The position numbers were made by a program, and so were the translations under genes. Source: Pseudolabrys sp. (GTDB taxonomy: Bacteria > Pseudomonadota > Alphaproteobacteria > Rhizobiales > Xanthobacteraceae). From it: 64,000 nucleotides of DNA. The stretch spans positions 1 through 64,000 of the forward strand of contig JAHCKG010000003.1 of NCBI GenBank assembly GCA_026125895.1. The letters are read 5' to 3'. Below, piece after piece: positions 42,097-51,549 of the stretch (positions are counted from its first letter, which is position 1; the number at the start of each line of letters is the position of its first letter). The notes beneath the pieces were generated by a model that saw only the letters and a list, made by a program, of their open reading frames with translations, was not told where the DNA came from and made no database searches.

Positions 42097-43434
42097 TCAG
42101 TTCGGAACCGCCGCCTTGGCGCTCGGCGGGAAGGCCGAGTTCTTGACGGTGCCGCGCAGCAGCTCCTGCGCCATGTGCAGCGCCTTGTCGTCCTTCTCGT
42201 CCGGCGGCACGTAGGCCTGCGAACCGGTCTGCTCTTTGCCGGGATCGCCGGTGAGGTGGCCGCGCAGCGAGGCTTCGCCCTTGCTGTCGGCGCGGTTCTT
42301 GAGGTCGTCCGGCACGTCCTGCAGCACCTCGATATCCGGGGTGATGCCCTTGGCCTGGATCGAGCGGCCCGACGGCGTGTAGTAGCGTGCCGTGGTCAGG
42401 CGCAGCGCGCCGTTGCCCGAGCCGAGCGGGATGATGGTCTGCACCGAGCCCTTGCCGAACGAGCGCGAGCCGAGAACGGTGACGCGCTTGTGGTCCTGCA
42501 ACGCGCCGGCGACGATTTCCGAGGCCGAGGCCGAGCCGCCGTTGATCAGCACGATCACCGGCTTGTGGTCGGTGAGATCGCCGCCGCGGGCGTTGAAGCG
42601 CTGGGTTTCCTCGGCGTTGCGGCCGCGCGTCGAGACGATCTCGCCCTTGTCGAGGAACGCGTCCGACACCGAGATCGCCTGATCGAGCAGGCCGCCCGGG
42701 TTGTTGCGCAAGTCGAGGATGTAACCCTTGAGCTTGTCGCCCGCGACCTTGGCCTTGATGTCGGCGACCGCCTTCTTCAGTCCGTCGGTGGTCTGCTCGT
42801 TGAACTGCGTCATGCGGATGTAGCCGATGTCGTCGCCATCGACCTTCGACTTGACGGCGCGCACGCGGATGATGTCGCGCGTCAGCGTCAGCTCGACCGG
42901 CTTGGCCGAACCCTTGCGCATGATCGTCAGCCGGATCTTGGTGTTGACCGGACCGCGCATCTTCTCGACCGCCTGGTTGAGCGTGAGGCCCTGCACCTGG
43001 TCGTCGTCGAGCTTGGTGATGAGATCGTTGGCGAGCACGCCGGCCTTCGAGGCGGGGGTGTCGTCGATCGGCGACACGACCTTGATCAGGCCGTCTTCCA
43101 TCGTCACTTCGATGCCGAGGCCGCCGAACTCGCCGCGCGTCTGCACCTGCATGTCGCGGAAGCTCTTGGCGTCCATGTAGCTCGAATGCGGATCGAGGCC
43201 GGCGAGCATGCCGTTGATCGCGGTTTCGATCAGCTTCTGGTCGTCCGGCTTCTCGACATAGTCGGCGCGCACGCGCTCGAAGACATCGCCGAAAAGGTTG
43301 AGCTGCTTGTAGGTATCGGCGACCGCCGCCTTGGCGCTCGATCCCAGAAAGATCGTCCGCGGCTGCACGGCGACCAGCGTCAAGGCCGCGCCGGCGGCTG
43401 CACCAAGAAGAATCAGGGAAGTCTTGCGCATCAT
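42097..43434 (-). CDS. ctpA: Carboxyl-terminal processing protease (S41 family)
   Basis: A 445-residue periplasmic protease. A signal segment ILLGAAAGAALTLVAVQP is followed by the N-terminal helical part, a PDZ domain (GLGIEVTMEDGLIKVVSPID ... GVLANDLITKLDD), and the S41 core: LDLRNNPGGLLDQAI, GGSASASEIVAGAL with the nucleophilic Ser, and SRSFGKGSVQT with the catalytic Lys. CtpA trims envelope proteins, including peptidoglycan hydrolases. The start ATG 43434 overlaps the TGA of the EnvC-type gene by four bases (ATGA), so the two are translationally coupled. Confidence 0.94.
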   Translation of the reverse strand: MMRKTSLILLGAAAGAALTLVAVQPRTIFLGSSAKAAVADTYKQLNLFGDVFERVRADYVEKPDDQKLIETAINGMLAGLDPHSSYMDAKSFRDMQVQTRGEFGGLGIEVTMEDGLIKVVSPIDDTPASKAGVLANDLITKLDDDQVQGLTLNQAVEKMRGPVNTKIRLTIMRKGSAKPVELTLTRDIIRVRAVKSKVDGDDIGYIRMTQFNEQTTDGLKKAVADIKAKVAGDKLKGYILDLRNNPGGLLDQAISVSDAFLDKGEIVSTRGRNAEETQRFNARGGDLTDHKPVIVLINGGSASASEIVAGALQDHKRVTVLGSRSFGKGSVQTIIPLGSGNGALRLTTARYYTPSGRSIQAKGITPDIEVLQDVPDDLKNRADSKGEASLRGHLTGDPGKEQTGSQAYVPPDEKDDKALHMAQELLRGTVKNSAFPPSAKAAVPN

Positions 43435-44762
43435 CCGCGAACCTTTTCGCCTTCGCCAGCTACCCACCATGGGCCTGGATCAACGGGAGTCCCGTCTTTT
43501 CTGAACTCGATATAAAGCACCGGTTGGCTGGAGCCTGACGCCAGAATTGCGGCAATATGAGAGCCAGTTCCCATGGTCGCCACGGGTTCCCCCGCCAGCA
43601 CAAACTGCCCCAAATCAACTGATATCCGATCCATTCCGGCGAGCAAGACATGATATCCGCCGCCGACATTAAGGATCAATAGTTGGCCGTAGGACCGGAA
43701 GGGGCCGGCATAGACCACCCAGCCGTCGGCCGGGGCGGTCACCTGGGCACCGGCCCGGGTCGCCACGGTCAGGCCCTTCTCGGTTCCTCCGGTACCGTCG
43801 GGAGCGCCGAAATTGCGCAATTTCACGCCATTCACGGGCATCGGTACCCGGCCGCGCAGCGAAGCGAAGGCGGCGGCGGGGGCAAGGCGCCCCGGATCGC
43901 GGAAAGCGGACAAGGCCGGCCGTTTGTCGGTACGCCCGGCGTCGCGGGCGTCCCGCACAGCCGGGTCGAGTGACTGCTCGAGCTTGGCTATCAAATCTTT
44001 GAGATCGCCGGCCTGGCGGGCGAGCTCGGCGGCCTTGGCCTGTTCGGCGGCCAGCGCCTGCTCGCGTTCGGCCTGCTGTTTCTGCCGCTCCTCGACCAGG
44101 GCCGACATGCGGGCGCGGTCGGTATCGAGCGCGGAGATGTCCGCTTTGAGCTTGTCGCGTTCGGCGACGATGGATTTGCGGACATTGATCAGTTCGCTGA
44201 GATCGCCGGCAAGCTCCGTCACCTTGGCCCGCATGTCCGGCAGCACCGCTCCCAGCACCATCGCGGTCCGCACCGCGATGAGCGCATCCTCGGGGCTGGC
44301 GATCAGCGCCGGCGGCGGCCGCCGGCCGATGCGTTGCAGCGCCGCCAGCACCTCGCCGATCTCGGCGCGGCGGCTGTCGATCGAACGGCGGATGGCGGTC
44401 TCCCGCGCATCGAGCGGCTCGAGGCGCTGCTGCGTCGCCTCGATCTTGGCCTCGGTGGCGCGGGTGCGCGCTGCGGTATCGATGAGGTCCTGCGCCAGCT
44501 TGCGCCGGTCGGCGCCGATCTGTTCGAGGTCGCGCTTGATCGCGGCCTCGGCTTCATTGGAGCGCTGCTGCCGATCGCGTGTCGCCTCGAGTTCCTTGTC
44601 GTGAACCTTGAGCTGATCGAGGATCTGCGCCTTTTCCGGAGAGACGGGCGCCGGCGGCGCGGGCGGCTGCGTTTGCGCCAGCGCCGGGCCGCCGATGAGC
44701 AGCGCGCAAGCGAGAGCCGCCGCCCGGAAGCGGCGCGAATCGGAGGCGCTGCGAGAAGCCAT
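43431..44762 (-). CDS. EnvC-type murein hydrolase activator with degenerate LytM domain
   Basis: A 443-residue exported protein. A signal peptide (AAALACALLIGGPALAQ) precedes two long coiled-coil stretches (about 35-155 and 185-280), then a LytM/M23 domain in the last 130 residues. The domain keeps the fold motifs GAQVTAPADGWVVYAGPFRS and SYGQLLILN, but the zinc ligands of active M23 peptidases are absent: HxGxD is replaced by KGLTV and the HLHFE-like end by VLYIEFR. This is the EnvC pattern, a non-catalytic activator of amidases. The pair of ATGs at 44765/44762 is preceded by GGGGGA; 44762 gives the better spacing. Confidence 0.88.
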   Translation of the reverse strand: MASRSASDSRRFRAAALACALLIGGPALAQTQPPAPPAPVSPEKAQILDQLKVHDKELEATRDRQQRSNEAEAAIKRDLEQIGADRRKLAQDLIDTAARTRATEAKIEATQQRLEPLDARETAIRRSIDSRRAEIGEVLAALQRIGRRPPPALIASPEDALIAVRTAMVLGAVLPDMRAKVTELAGDLSELINVRKSIVAERDKLKADISALDTDRARMSALVEERQKQQAEREQALAAEQAKAAELARQAGDLKDLIAKLEQSLDPAVRDARDAGRTDKRPALSAFRDPGRLAPAAAFASLRGRVPMPVNGVKLRNFGAPDGTGGTEKGLTVATRAGAQVTAPADGWVVYAGPFRSYGQLLILNVGGGYHVLLAGMDRISVDLGQFVLAGEPVATMGTGSHIAAILASGSSQPVLYIEFRKDGTPVDPGPWWVAGEGEKVRG

Positions 44763-44855
44763 CATTCCCCCAACGTTACGCCGCGATGTCTTGCCGGCAA
44801 GTTCATTCGGCGGTCCTTGTGATCGGCGTTTGGGACGAAATCGAGGAGGTTCTTT

Positions 44856-44884
44856 TGATCCCTCCCCTGGAAGGGGAGGGATCA
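44856..44884. repeat. Perfect hairpin between rlmH and the EnvC-type gene
   Basis: TGATCCCTCCCC and GGGGAGGGATCA pair over 12 bp around TGGAA. There is no T run on the minus strand, so termination is doubtful; the sequence resembles a half of the element at 7023. Confidence 0.6.
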
Positions 44885-44890
44885 AGCAAG

Positions 44891-45370
44891 CTACGCCCGG
44901 TGATACGGATGTCCCGATAAAATCGTCGTGGCGCGGTAGAGCTGCTCGAGCAGCATGACGCGCACCATCTGGTGCGGCCAGGTCGCCTTGCCGAACGACA
45001 GGCGAAGCTGCGCCTTGTCGCGCAAGGAGGCGGCGAGGCCGTCGGCGCCGCCGATCATGAACACCGCCGCCGGCGCATTGTTGGCGCGCCAGGTGGCGAG
45101 CTCTGTGGCAAAAGCCTCGCTGCCGAGCGCGTCGCCCTTCTCGTCGAGCAGCGCCACGGCGGCGCCCGGCGGAATGATGTTGGCGAGCGCGATCGATTCC
45201 TCGAGCATGCGCTTCATCGCTTCGTCGGCTTTGCTCTCGCGGATCTCGACGACCTCGACCGCCTTCCAGCCAAGCGCGCGGCCGGCCTGGTTCGCCCGCT
45301 TGAGATAGCGCTCGGCGAGTTCGGCTTCGGGGCCTTTCATGCGGCCGATGGCGGCGACGATGATGCGCAT
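44891..45370 (-). CDS. rlmH: 23S rRNA (pseudouridine1915-N3)-methyltransferase RlmH
   Basis: A 159-residue SPOUT methyltransferase that methylates pseudouridine 1915 in helix 69 of 23S rRNA in assembled ribosomes. VALLDEKGDALGSEAFA, VFMIGGADGL and the C-terminal trefoil-knot end KATWPHQMVRVMLLEQLYRA with HPYHRA are diagnostic. Same strand and usual neighbour of rsfS and nadD. Confidence 0.96.
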   Translation of the reverse strand: MRIIVAAIGRMKGPEAELAERYLKRANQAGRALGWKAVEVVEIRESKADEAMKRMLEESIALANIIPPGAAVALLDEKGDALGSEAFATELATWRANNAPAAVFMIGGADGLAASLRDKAQLRLSFGKATWPHQMVRVMLLEQLYRATTILSGHPYHRA

Positions 45371-45400
45371 GGTGAAGAGTTTAAGCCGTCAGCATCGATC

Positions 45401-45523
45401 CGTCATCCTGAGGTGCGAGCCCGCAGGGCGAGCCTCGAAGGATGCACGGCCAAATTGCGGCGAGGTCCGGGCCGTCGTCCTTCGAGGCTCGGCTGCTGCG
45501 CAGCCTCGCACCTCAGGATGACG
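45401..45523. repeat. Palindromic repeat, family S copy 4 (rlmH-rsfS gap)
   Basis: CGTCATCCTGAGGTGCGAGC at the left, GCACCTCAGGATGACG at the right; inner arms CCTCGAAGGATG and CGTCCTTCGAGGC. It occupies most of the 165-bp gap between two genes read in the same direction. Confidence 0.88.
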
Positions 45524-45535
45524 GGTCTTGTACCC

Positions 45536-46096
45536 TCACGCGCTCCACATCTTCTCGATGGCGTAGAAGGCGCGGACCTCCGGGCGGAACACATGCACCA
45601 GCACGCTGCCGGTATCGATCACCACCCAGTCGCCTTGGCGCAAACCTTCGACCGCGATGCCGGTCATGCCGGCGGCCTTGAGATCCTTGACGACGCGATC
45701 GGCGATCGAGGCCAGATGCACGTTGGAGCGGCCGGTGGTCACAACCATGGTGTCGCCGATCGACGACTTGTCGGACAGATCGATCACGACCGTGTCTTCC
45801 GCCTTCATCTCCTCGAGGCTGTGGCGGATGATCTTGAGCCACTTGCTTTCGGGCGGTTTGGCTTTGGCTGCCGGCTTCGGCGCAGAGGCCGGCTTGTTGA
45901 CCGGCTTGGTGCTGGCCTTGACGCTCGCTTTGGCCAGCGCGCGCGGGCTCACTTTGTTGCCGGATTTGCTCCCGGACTTGTTGCCGGACGAGGCGCCGGC
46001 TTTGGCTTTCTTGGACGAAGCGGCTTTCTTGCTGCCCCCTTTGGCGGCGCCTGCGCGCTTGCCGGCGGACGAACGCGATGTCGTTCGGGATGTCAC
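45536..46096 (-). CDS. rsfS: Ribosome silencing factor RsfS with basic N-terminal extension
   Basis: A 186-residue protein. The RsfS domain (about 84-186) begins SKWLKIIRHSLEEMKAEDTV, has VIDLSDKSSIGDTMVVTTGR and ends GDWVVIDTGSVLVHVFRPEV. RsfS binds uL14 on the 50S subunit and blocks subunit joining under starvation. Residues 1-83 are a low-complexity Lys/Ser/Ala-rich extension (GGSKKAASSKKAKAG and ASVKASTKPVNKPASAP) resembling histone H1 tails; most RsfS proteins lack it. The start is GTG 46096; no ATG occurs in frame before the domain, so the extension could be shorter if another GTG/TTG is used. Confidence 0.9.
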   Translation of the reverse strand: MTSRTTSRSSAGKRAGAAKGGSKKAASSKKAKAGASSGNKSGSKSGNKVSPRALAKASVKASTKPVNKPASAPKPAAKAKPPESKWLKIIRHSLEEMKAEDTVVIDLSDKSSIGDTMVVTTGRSNVHLASIADRVVKDLKAAGMTGIAVEGLRQGDWVVIDTGSVLVHVFRPEVRAFYAIEKMWSA

Positions 46097-46171
46097 GGTC
46101 TTTGCCAGGGGAGCTTGGTCCTTTTGCCCGATTGGTCTTGAAGCCGCATGCTCGGCGTCGCGGCAGGATAG

Positions 46172-47047
46172 CTATTTCGCGCCTTTGCGGGAAGCCTTGC
46201 CGCGTTTCGATACCGGCACGGCCTTGCGCGCTTTCGCCTTGCCGGCGGTCTTGCGTACCGAAGCGCCGCGGCGCGCCGCGGCTTTCTTCTTCGTGGCAGT
46301 CTTGCTGCGCGACTTCTTCTGGCCGCTGGCCTGGCGCGTCGCCGGTTTCGCCGCCGGTTTGGGCGCCTCGGCCGAAGCCGCCGGAGCCGGTTGCGCCGGG
46401 GCGGCCTTCGACTTCTCGCGCAGCGCCCGCAACGCGGTGGAGGACAGCACCGATTTCAATCCGTGCAGATAAGTCCAGACCGGCGGCCGGCGGCCCGGCA
46501 GCGATGCCGCCGCTTCCTCGGGGATGCGGAACCGCCACAGCGCCTGCGCGGCGGTGCTGTTGGACGCGTAAAGGCTCGGCCCCGGACGGTCCACGACCAC
46601 GATGGGAATGAGCTCGGCGATGGGGCGCCATTTCTGCCAGCGATGGAAGTGGCGCAGATTGTCGGCGCCCATGATCCAGACGAATTGCACGCCGGGGCAG
46701 CGCGCGTGCAGCCATTCGATGGTGTCGTAAGTGTAGCGCGTGTTGATGACGGCCTCGAGGCCGGTGACGTCGATGCGCGGATGATTGGCAAGCCGGCGCG
46801 CCGCCGCCATGCGCTCGGCGAGCGGCGCCAGATGGCTGGTGTTCTTGAGCGGATTGCCGGGCGTCACCAGCCACCAGACGCGGTCGAGCTTGAGGCGCTT
46901 CATCGCCAGCAGGCAGGCATCGAGATGGGCGCGGTGCGGCGGATCGAAGGAGCCGCCGAACAGGCCGATGCGCATGCCGGGAGCATGCGGCGGGATGATC
47001 CGTTCGATGGAGGGCAGACGCGTTGGCGCAGGCGGCGGTGACGTCAC
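46172..47047 (-). CDS. nadD: Nicotinate-nucleotide adenylyltransferase with basic C-terminal tail
   Basis: A 291-residue enzyme of NAD synthesis that adenylates nicotinate mononucleotide. The nucleotidyltransferase motif is [26 protein letters not shown] and the SSTALR equivalent of the ISSTxIR motif are present. The catalytic domain ends near residue 210. Residues 211-291 are a Lys/Ala/Arg-rich tail ([19 protein letters not shown] and [20 protein letters not shown]) not needed by the family. The start at GTG 47047, four bases after the proA stop, is possible; ATG 46975 at MRIGLFGG is the alternative. Confidence 0.9.
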   Translation of the reverse strand: MTSPPPAPTRLPSIERIIPPHAPGMRIGLFGGSFDPPHRAHLDACLLAMKRLKLDRVWWLVTPGNPLKNTSHLAPLAERMAAARRLANHPRIDVTGLEAVINTRYTYDTIEWLHARCPGVQFVWIMGADNLRHFHRWQKWRPIAELIPIVVVDRPGPSLYASNSTAAQALWRFRIPEEAAASLPGRRPPVWTYLHGLKSVLSSTALRALREKSKAAPAQPAPAASAEAPKPAAKPATRQASGQKKSRSKTATKKKAAARRGASVRKTAGKAKARKAVPVSKRGKASRKGAK

Positions 47048-47051
47048 GATG

Positions 47052-48353
47052 TCACGGCCGCGTCTGACCGGTGCCGCGGATGCGGTACTTGAACGTCGTC
47101 AGCTGCTCGGCGCCGACGGGCCCGCGCGCATGCATGCGGCCGGTGGCGATGCCGATCTCGGCGCCGAAGCCGAACTCGCCGCCGTCGGCGAACTGCGTCG
47201 AGGCGTTGTGCAGCACGATCGCGGAATCGACCTGCGCCAAGAATTTGTCGGCGGCGGCCTGATCGGCGGTGACGATGGCGTCGGTGTGGTGCGAACCGTT
47301 GCGCTCGATGTGTTCGATGGCGGCATCGACGCCGTCGACGACGCCGGCGGTGATGATGGCGTCGAGATATTCGGTCTTCCAGTCGTCGGCGCTCGCGGCT
47401 TTGACGCGCTTGTCGGCGGCCTGCACGGCAGCATCGCCGCGCACTTCGCAGCCGGCTTCGATCAGCATGTCGATCAGCGGCTTGAGCAAAGTCGAGGCGG
47501 CGGCGCGATCGACCAGCAAGGTCTCGGCGGCGCCGCAGACGCCGGTGCGGCGCATCTTGGCATTGAGCACGATGTCTTTGGCCATCTGCGGATCGGCGGC
47601 CTTGTCGACATAGACGTGGTTGACGCCTTCCAGATGCGCGAACACCGGCACGCGCGCCTCCGCCTGGACGCGGGCGACGAGGCCCTTGCCGCCGCGCGGC
47701 ACGATGACGTCGATGTTGTTGTCGAGGCCGGTGAGCATCAGGCCGACCGCGGCGCGGTCGCGCGTCGGTACGAGCTGGATCGCGGCTTCCGGCAGATTGG
47801 CGTCGCGCAGGCCCTTGGTCAGGCAGGCGTGAATGGCTCTACTCGACTCCGTCGAGTCGGAGCCGCCGCGCAGGATCGCGGCGTTGCCGGCCTTGAGGCA
47901 GAGCGCGCCGGCGTCGGCGGTGACGTTGGGGCGGCTCTCGTAGATGATGCCGACGACGCCGAGCGGCTCGCGCACGCGTTCGATCAGCATGCCGTTCGGC
48001 CGCGTCCAGGAGTCGATCACGGCGCCGACCGGGTCGGGCAGGTCGCGCACCGTCTCGATGCCGGCGGCGATGCCCTCGATGTTCTTGTCGGTGAGCTTGA
48101 GGCGGTCGAGCATCGCCCCGGTCATGCCGGCGCCGCGCGCCTCGGCAATGTCGGCGGCGTTGGCGGTCAGGATATCGGCCTTGGCGGCGCGGATGGCGGC
48201 GGCCATGGCGGTCAGCGCGCGGTTCTTCTGCTCGGCCGGGGCGAGCGCCAGCGCCCGCGCCGCAGCCCGCGCGTTGCGGCCGAGGTCGGCCATGGTCTCG
48301 ATCAGGCCGGCGGCATCGCCGGTCCCGTCTATCGCTTTCAAAGGCGCCGTCAT
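47052..48353 (-). CDS. proA: Gamma-glutamyl phosphate reductase
   Basis: A 433-residue NADPH-dependent enzyme, second step of proline synthesis. The substrate motif [20 protein letters not shown] and [15 protein letters not shown] match ProA; the catalytic Cys is in [16 protein letters not shown]. The end [19 protein letters not shown] is usual. It lies between nadD and, further along the same strand, proB. Confidence 0.96.
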   Translation of the reverse strand: MTAPLKAIDGTGDAAGLIETMADLGRNARAAARALALAPAEQKNRALTAMAAAIRAAKADILTANAADIAEARGAGMTGAMLDRLKLTDKNIEGIAAGIETVRDLPDPVGAVIDSWTRPNGMLIERVREPLGVVGIIYESRPNVTADAGALCLKAGNAAILRGGSDSTESSRAIHACLTKGLRDANLPEAAIQLVPTRDRAAVGLMLTGLDNNIDVIVPRGGKGLVARVQAEARVPVFAHLEGVNHVYVDKAADPQMAKDIVLNAKMRRTGVCGAAETLLVDRAAASTLLKPLIDMLIEAGCEVRGDAAVQAADKRVKAASADDWKTEYLDAIITAGVVDGVDAAIEHIERNGSHHTDAIVTADQAAADKFLAQVDSAIVLHNASTQFADGGEFGFGAEIGIATGRMHARGPVGAEQLTTFKYRIRGTGQTRP

Positions 48354-48621
48354 CGTCAGAAAACCCGGATGTTTGTCCCGTACCCAGCTACCCCAACGGC
48401 CCGTCCGGAGGCCGGGGAAGCTTTCCTACCACGTCAAGTTCGGCACGGCGAGATGGCCCCGGGCCCCGGAATAGCCGGTCTGCACCTGGGGATAACGAGG
48501 ATAACCGCCGCCGTCGTGCAACCCGACAAGGCGCCTACATATTGGTACGCCAGGGTGCATTAACCAACCGCGCAGGGCTTTTTTGGACGGTTTCCGGGGC
48601 CGGGCGCGCATGGAGGGTTCC

Positions 48622-48837
48622 ATGGCGTACAATCTAAGCCGTCTTCCCACGCGTTTTCCCGTCGGCACGAAGTTCGTGATCGAGGGCCGTCCCGGCCGCG
48701 AAGGCCAGCCGCAGGTCTTTACCCGGTTCATCGAATTCCCGGACGGCACGCGGCTCAAGCTGCCGAAGCGGCCCGCGCCGCAGAAGTCGGCCCCGGCCGG
48801 CCGGAGGGCGCGGCTCAAGCGCGGGCGCAAGCACTAG
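48622..48837 (+). CDS. Small basic protein, function unknown
   Basis: A 71-residue protein on the opposite strand to its neighbours. It begins MAYNLSRLPTRFPVGTKFVI and ends in a strongly basic tail (RRARLKRGRKH); the middle has VFTRFIEFPDGTRLKLP. GGAGGG five bases before ATG 48622 is a strong ribosome binding site, and a hairpin follows the stop, both supporting a real gene. It lies between proA and proB. I know no named domain for it. Confidence 0.7.
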   Translation: MAYNLSRLPTRFPVGTKFVIEGRPGREGQPQVFTRFIEFPDGTRLKLPKRPAPQKSAPAGRRARLKRGRKH

Positions 48838-48862
48838 CGGGCAGTCGGCGCGGCAAAACAGA

Positions 48863-48887
48863 AACCCCGGCCGCCAGGGCCGGGGTT
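48863..48887 (+). terminator. Hairpin after the small basic protein gene
   Basis: AACCCCGGCC and GGCCGGGGTT form a perfect 10-bp stem around GCCAG. The plus side has TTAATG after it; the minus side has TTTCTGTTTT, so it could serve proB transcription as well. Confidence 0.65.
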
Positions 48888-49096
48888 AATGGGCGATCGT
48901 GCAATCGCCTTGTCGCGTCAGATTGTCGTCGCTTGTGGTCAGGAGGGAGTCGAAGGCTCGTCACCCGACCGTCGTCGTCCTTCACACCAGATCAGCACCA
49001 GACTCGAACCAGATGGCGTGCTCGTCGCGCGTCGTGCCGGAACAACGGCCGAGGCGCGCGAGAGTTTCCTCACGAGTTCGTTAGAAGACTTAACGG

Positions 49097-50239
49097 TTAT
49101 AAACCGCCGCCCATCACCAGGTCGTCGCGGTGCACGATCTCGGTGCGGCCGGTGAAGCCGAGGATCAGCAGCACGTCGGCCGAGGAGCGGCCGATGATCT
49201 TCTCGGCGTCGGCGAAGTCGTAGGCGACGAGGCCGCGGCCGACTTCGGCGCCGTCGGGCCCGCGCAGGATCACGGCATCGCCGCGGCCGAAATCGCCTTC
49301 GATCTTCTTCACGCCGGCGGGCAGCAGGCTCTTGCCGGTGCGCAGCGCCTTCACCGCGCCGGCGTCGATATGCAGCGCGCCGCGCGGCTCGAGCGAGCCG
49401 GCGATCCATTTCTTGCGCGACGTCACCGGATTGGCCGGCGTCAGGAACCACGTGCACGGCCCGCCATCGGCGATGGCTTTCAGAGGATGCATGACGCGGC
49501 CGGAGGCGATGACCATGTGCACGCCGGCGGTGGTCGCGATCTTGCCGGCCTCGATCTTGGTGACCATGCCGCCGCGCGACAGTTCGGAGCCCGACGCGCC
49601 GGCCATGCTTTCGATCTCGGCGGTGATGCGCGGCACGACGGGAATGAGCCTGGCGTCGTTGCCCGGCTGCGGCGGCTTGTCGTAGAGGCCGTCGATATCC
49701 GACAGCAGCACCAGCAGATCGGCCGAGACCATGGTGGCGACGCGCGCGGCGAGGCGGTCGTTGTCGCCGTAGCGGATTTCGGATGTCGCGACGGTGTCGT
49801 TCTCGTTGATCACCGGCACGGCGCGCCATTCGAGCAGCTTGTCGATGGTCTCGCGCGCGTTGAGATAGCGGCGGCGCTCCTCGGTGTCGGTGAGCGTCAG
49901 CAGGATCTGCCCCGCGGTGATGCCGTGCGCGCCGAGCGTCTCCGCCCAGGACCGCGCCAGCGCGATCTGGCCGATGGCGGCGGCGGCCTGCGCTTCCTCG
50001 AGCCGCAGCGCGCCGCGCGGCAATTTCAGCGAGGCGCGCGCCGAGGCGATGGCGCCGGACGACACCACAAGCACGTCGCGCTTGCCTTCGTGAAGGCTGG
50101 CGATGTCATCGACCAGCGAGGCGAGCCACGCGCGCTTCAATTCCCCCGCGGCGGAATCGACGAGCAGCGACGAGCCGACCTTGACGACGATGCGCCGGAA
50201 CGAGGTGAGGGTGGGCGTGGGCGACGGAGCGGGTGACAT
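49097..50239 (-). CDS. proB: Glutamate 5-kinase
   Basis: A 380-residue kinase for the first step of proline synthesis. The amino acid kinase domain begins [17 protein letters not shown], and contains [20 protein letters not shown] and [21 protein letters not shown]-terminal PUA domain follows (from about 285, with [20 protein letters not shown]). ATG 50239 is preferred over a TTG three codons upstream. In many Rhizobiales obgE directly precedes proB; here obgE lies 10 kb away. Confidence 0.95.
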   Translation of the reverse strand: MSPAPSPTPTLTSFRRIVVKVGSSLLVDSAAGELKRAWLASLVDDIASLHEGKRDVLVVSSGAIASARASLKLPRGALRLEEAQAAAAIGQIALARSWAETLGAHGITAGQILLTLTDTEERRRYLNARETIDKLLEWRAVPVINENDTVATSEIRYGDNDRLAARVATMVSADLLVLLSDIDGLYDKPPQPGNDARLIPVVPRITAEIESMAGASGSELSRGGMVTKIEAGKIATTAGVHMVIASGRVMHPLKAIADGGPCTWFLTPANPVTSRKKWIAGSLEPRGALHIDAGAVKALRTGKSLLPAGVKKIEGDFGRGDAVILRGPDGAEVGRGLVAYDFADAEKIIGRSSADVLLILGFTGRTEIVHRDDLVMGGGL

Positions 50240-50313
50240 GGCGGCCAAAGGGGTGGCGATGGCGCGCTCTCTAGCACGCCATCCCGCGTCCCGTCATGCG
50301 CCGCGGCGGGCGG

Positions 50314-51549
50314 TTACGAGCCGCCTTTGGAGCTGTCCCGCAGCTTGCCGACGGCATCCGGCGCGACCGGCGGGGCGGCATTGCCCCAGCTGTTGCGGAT
50401 GTAAGTGAGCACGTCTGCCACCTGCTGGTCGGTCAGCCGCCAGGCCAGCGACGGCATGGCCGGCGTGGTCGGCTGCGCATCGGTGGCGGCGCCCTGGCTG
50501 CCGGCCAGCACGACATGGATCAGGCTGGTGGGGTCGCCCTGCTGCACGACGCTGTTGCCGGCAAGCTTCGGGAACAGGTTGATCTGGCCGCTGCCGTCGC
50601 CGTTGTGGCAGGCCGAGCAGTTGACCGCATAAATCTTGGCGCCGGTCTGCATCGCCGGGCTGTCCTTGGCGACCGGCGCCGGGCCCTTGCCCTCGCCGCC
50701 GGGCAGATCCTTGAGATAGGCGGCGATGGCCTTGAGATCGGCATCGTTCATCTTCGAGGTCGAGTTCTCGATCACCTCGCGCATCGGTCCCGAGCCGACG
50801 CTGCCACGGCCGATGCCGGTCTTGAGATAAGCGACGATCTCGTCGGCGCTCCACTGGCCGACGCCGTCATGCAGATTGCCGGTGATGTTCGGCGCGAACC
50901 AGCCTTGCAGCACGGTGCCGGTCATGGCGCCCTTGTCGGCGCCGAGCGCCGACTTCGGCGCGTGACAGACGCTGCAATGGCCGGCGCCCTCGACGAGATA
51001 GGCGCCGCGATTCCACTGGTCGGACTTCTTCGGATCGGCCTTGAACTCGCCCGGCGTGAAGTTCAGCCAGTTCCAGCCGGCCATCAGCAGGCGGATATTG
51101 AACGGGAACGGTAACTGGTTGGAATGCACCTCGTTGCTGACCGGCTCGACGGTCTGGAAGTAGGCCCACAGCGCGGCGACGTCGCTGTCGGTCATCTTGG
51201 TATAGGCGGTGTAGGGCATCGCCGGATAAAGCCGCTCGCCGCCATGACCGATGCCTTGCTTCAGAGCGCGGCGGAAATCCTCTTCCGACCAGGCGCCGAT
51301 ACCGGTCTCGCGGTCGGGCGTGATGTTCGGCGCGACCAATGTGCCGAACGGCGTCTGCAACGCCACGCCGCCGGCATAGGGCTTGCCGTCCGGCGCGGTG
51401 TGGCAGCCGGCGCAATCGCCGAGCACGGCCTGATAGCGGCCGCCCTGGATCTGATCGAACGGCTGCTCGACGGCGCGCCCCACGCCGGTGCTGATGACGA
51501 GTGCGGCCAGTGCCGCGACGATACGTGTCCGCGAGATGGTTGCGCTCAT
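50314..51549 (-). CDS. Triheme cytochrome c subunit of a membrane-associated dehydrogenase
   Basis: A 411-residue exported cytochrome. A signal peptide (RIVAALAALVISTGVGRA) is followed by three haem motifs: CAGCH (46-50), CSVCH (192-196) and CSACH (311-315), each in its own class I cytochrome domain. Triheme cytochromes of this length are the electron-accepting subunits of gluconate, fructose, sorbitol and alcohol dehydrogenases and pass electrons to ubiquinone or oxidases. The start ATG overlaps the TGA of the GMC oxidoreductase gene (ATGA), showing that the two belong to one enzyme. Confidence 0.93.
   Translation of the reverse strand: MSATISRTRIVAALAALVISTGVGRAVEQPFDQIQGGRYQAVLGDCAGCHTAPDGKPYAGGVALQTPFGTLVAPNITPDRETGIGAWSEEDFRRALKQGIGHGGERLYPAMPYTAYTKMTDSDVAALWAYFQTVEPVSNEVHSNQLPFPFNIRLLMAGWNWLNFTPGEFKADPKKSDQWNRGAYLVEGAGHCSVCHAPKSALGADKGAMTGTVLQGWFAPNITGNLHDGVGQWSADEIVAYLKTGIGRGSVGSGPMREVIENSTSKMNDADLKAIAAYLKDLPGGEGKGPAPVAKDSPAMQTGAKIYAVNCSACHNGDGSGQINLFPKLAGNSVVQQGDPTSLIHVVLAGSQGAATDAQPTTPAMPSLAWRLTDQQVADVLTYIRNSWGNAAPPVAPDAVGKLRDSSKGGS

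Noticed and set aside
46785-48563. 592-codon plus-strand frame antisense to proA/nadD
   Set aside because: Both sense genes are intact; the antisense translation is low complexity and Asp/Gly/Val/Arg-rich.
48888-49096. Possible gene or tRNA between the small basic protein gene and proB
   Set aside because: A GGTTCGAGTC-like stretch on the minus strand lacks pairing arms, and the plus-strand open frame has no ribosome binding site or coding character.
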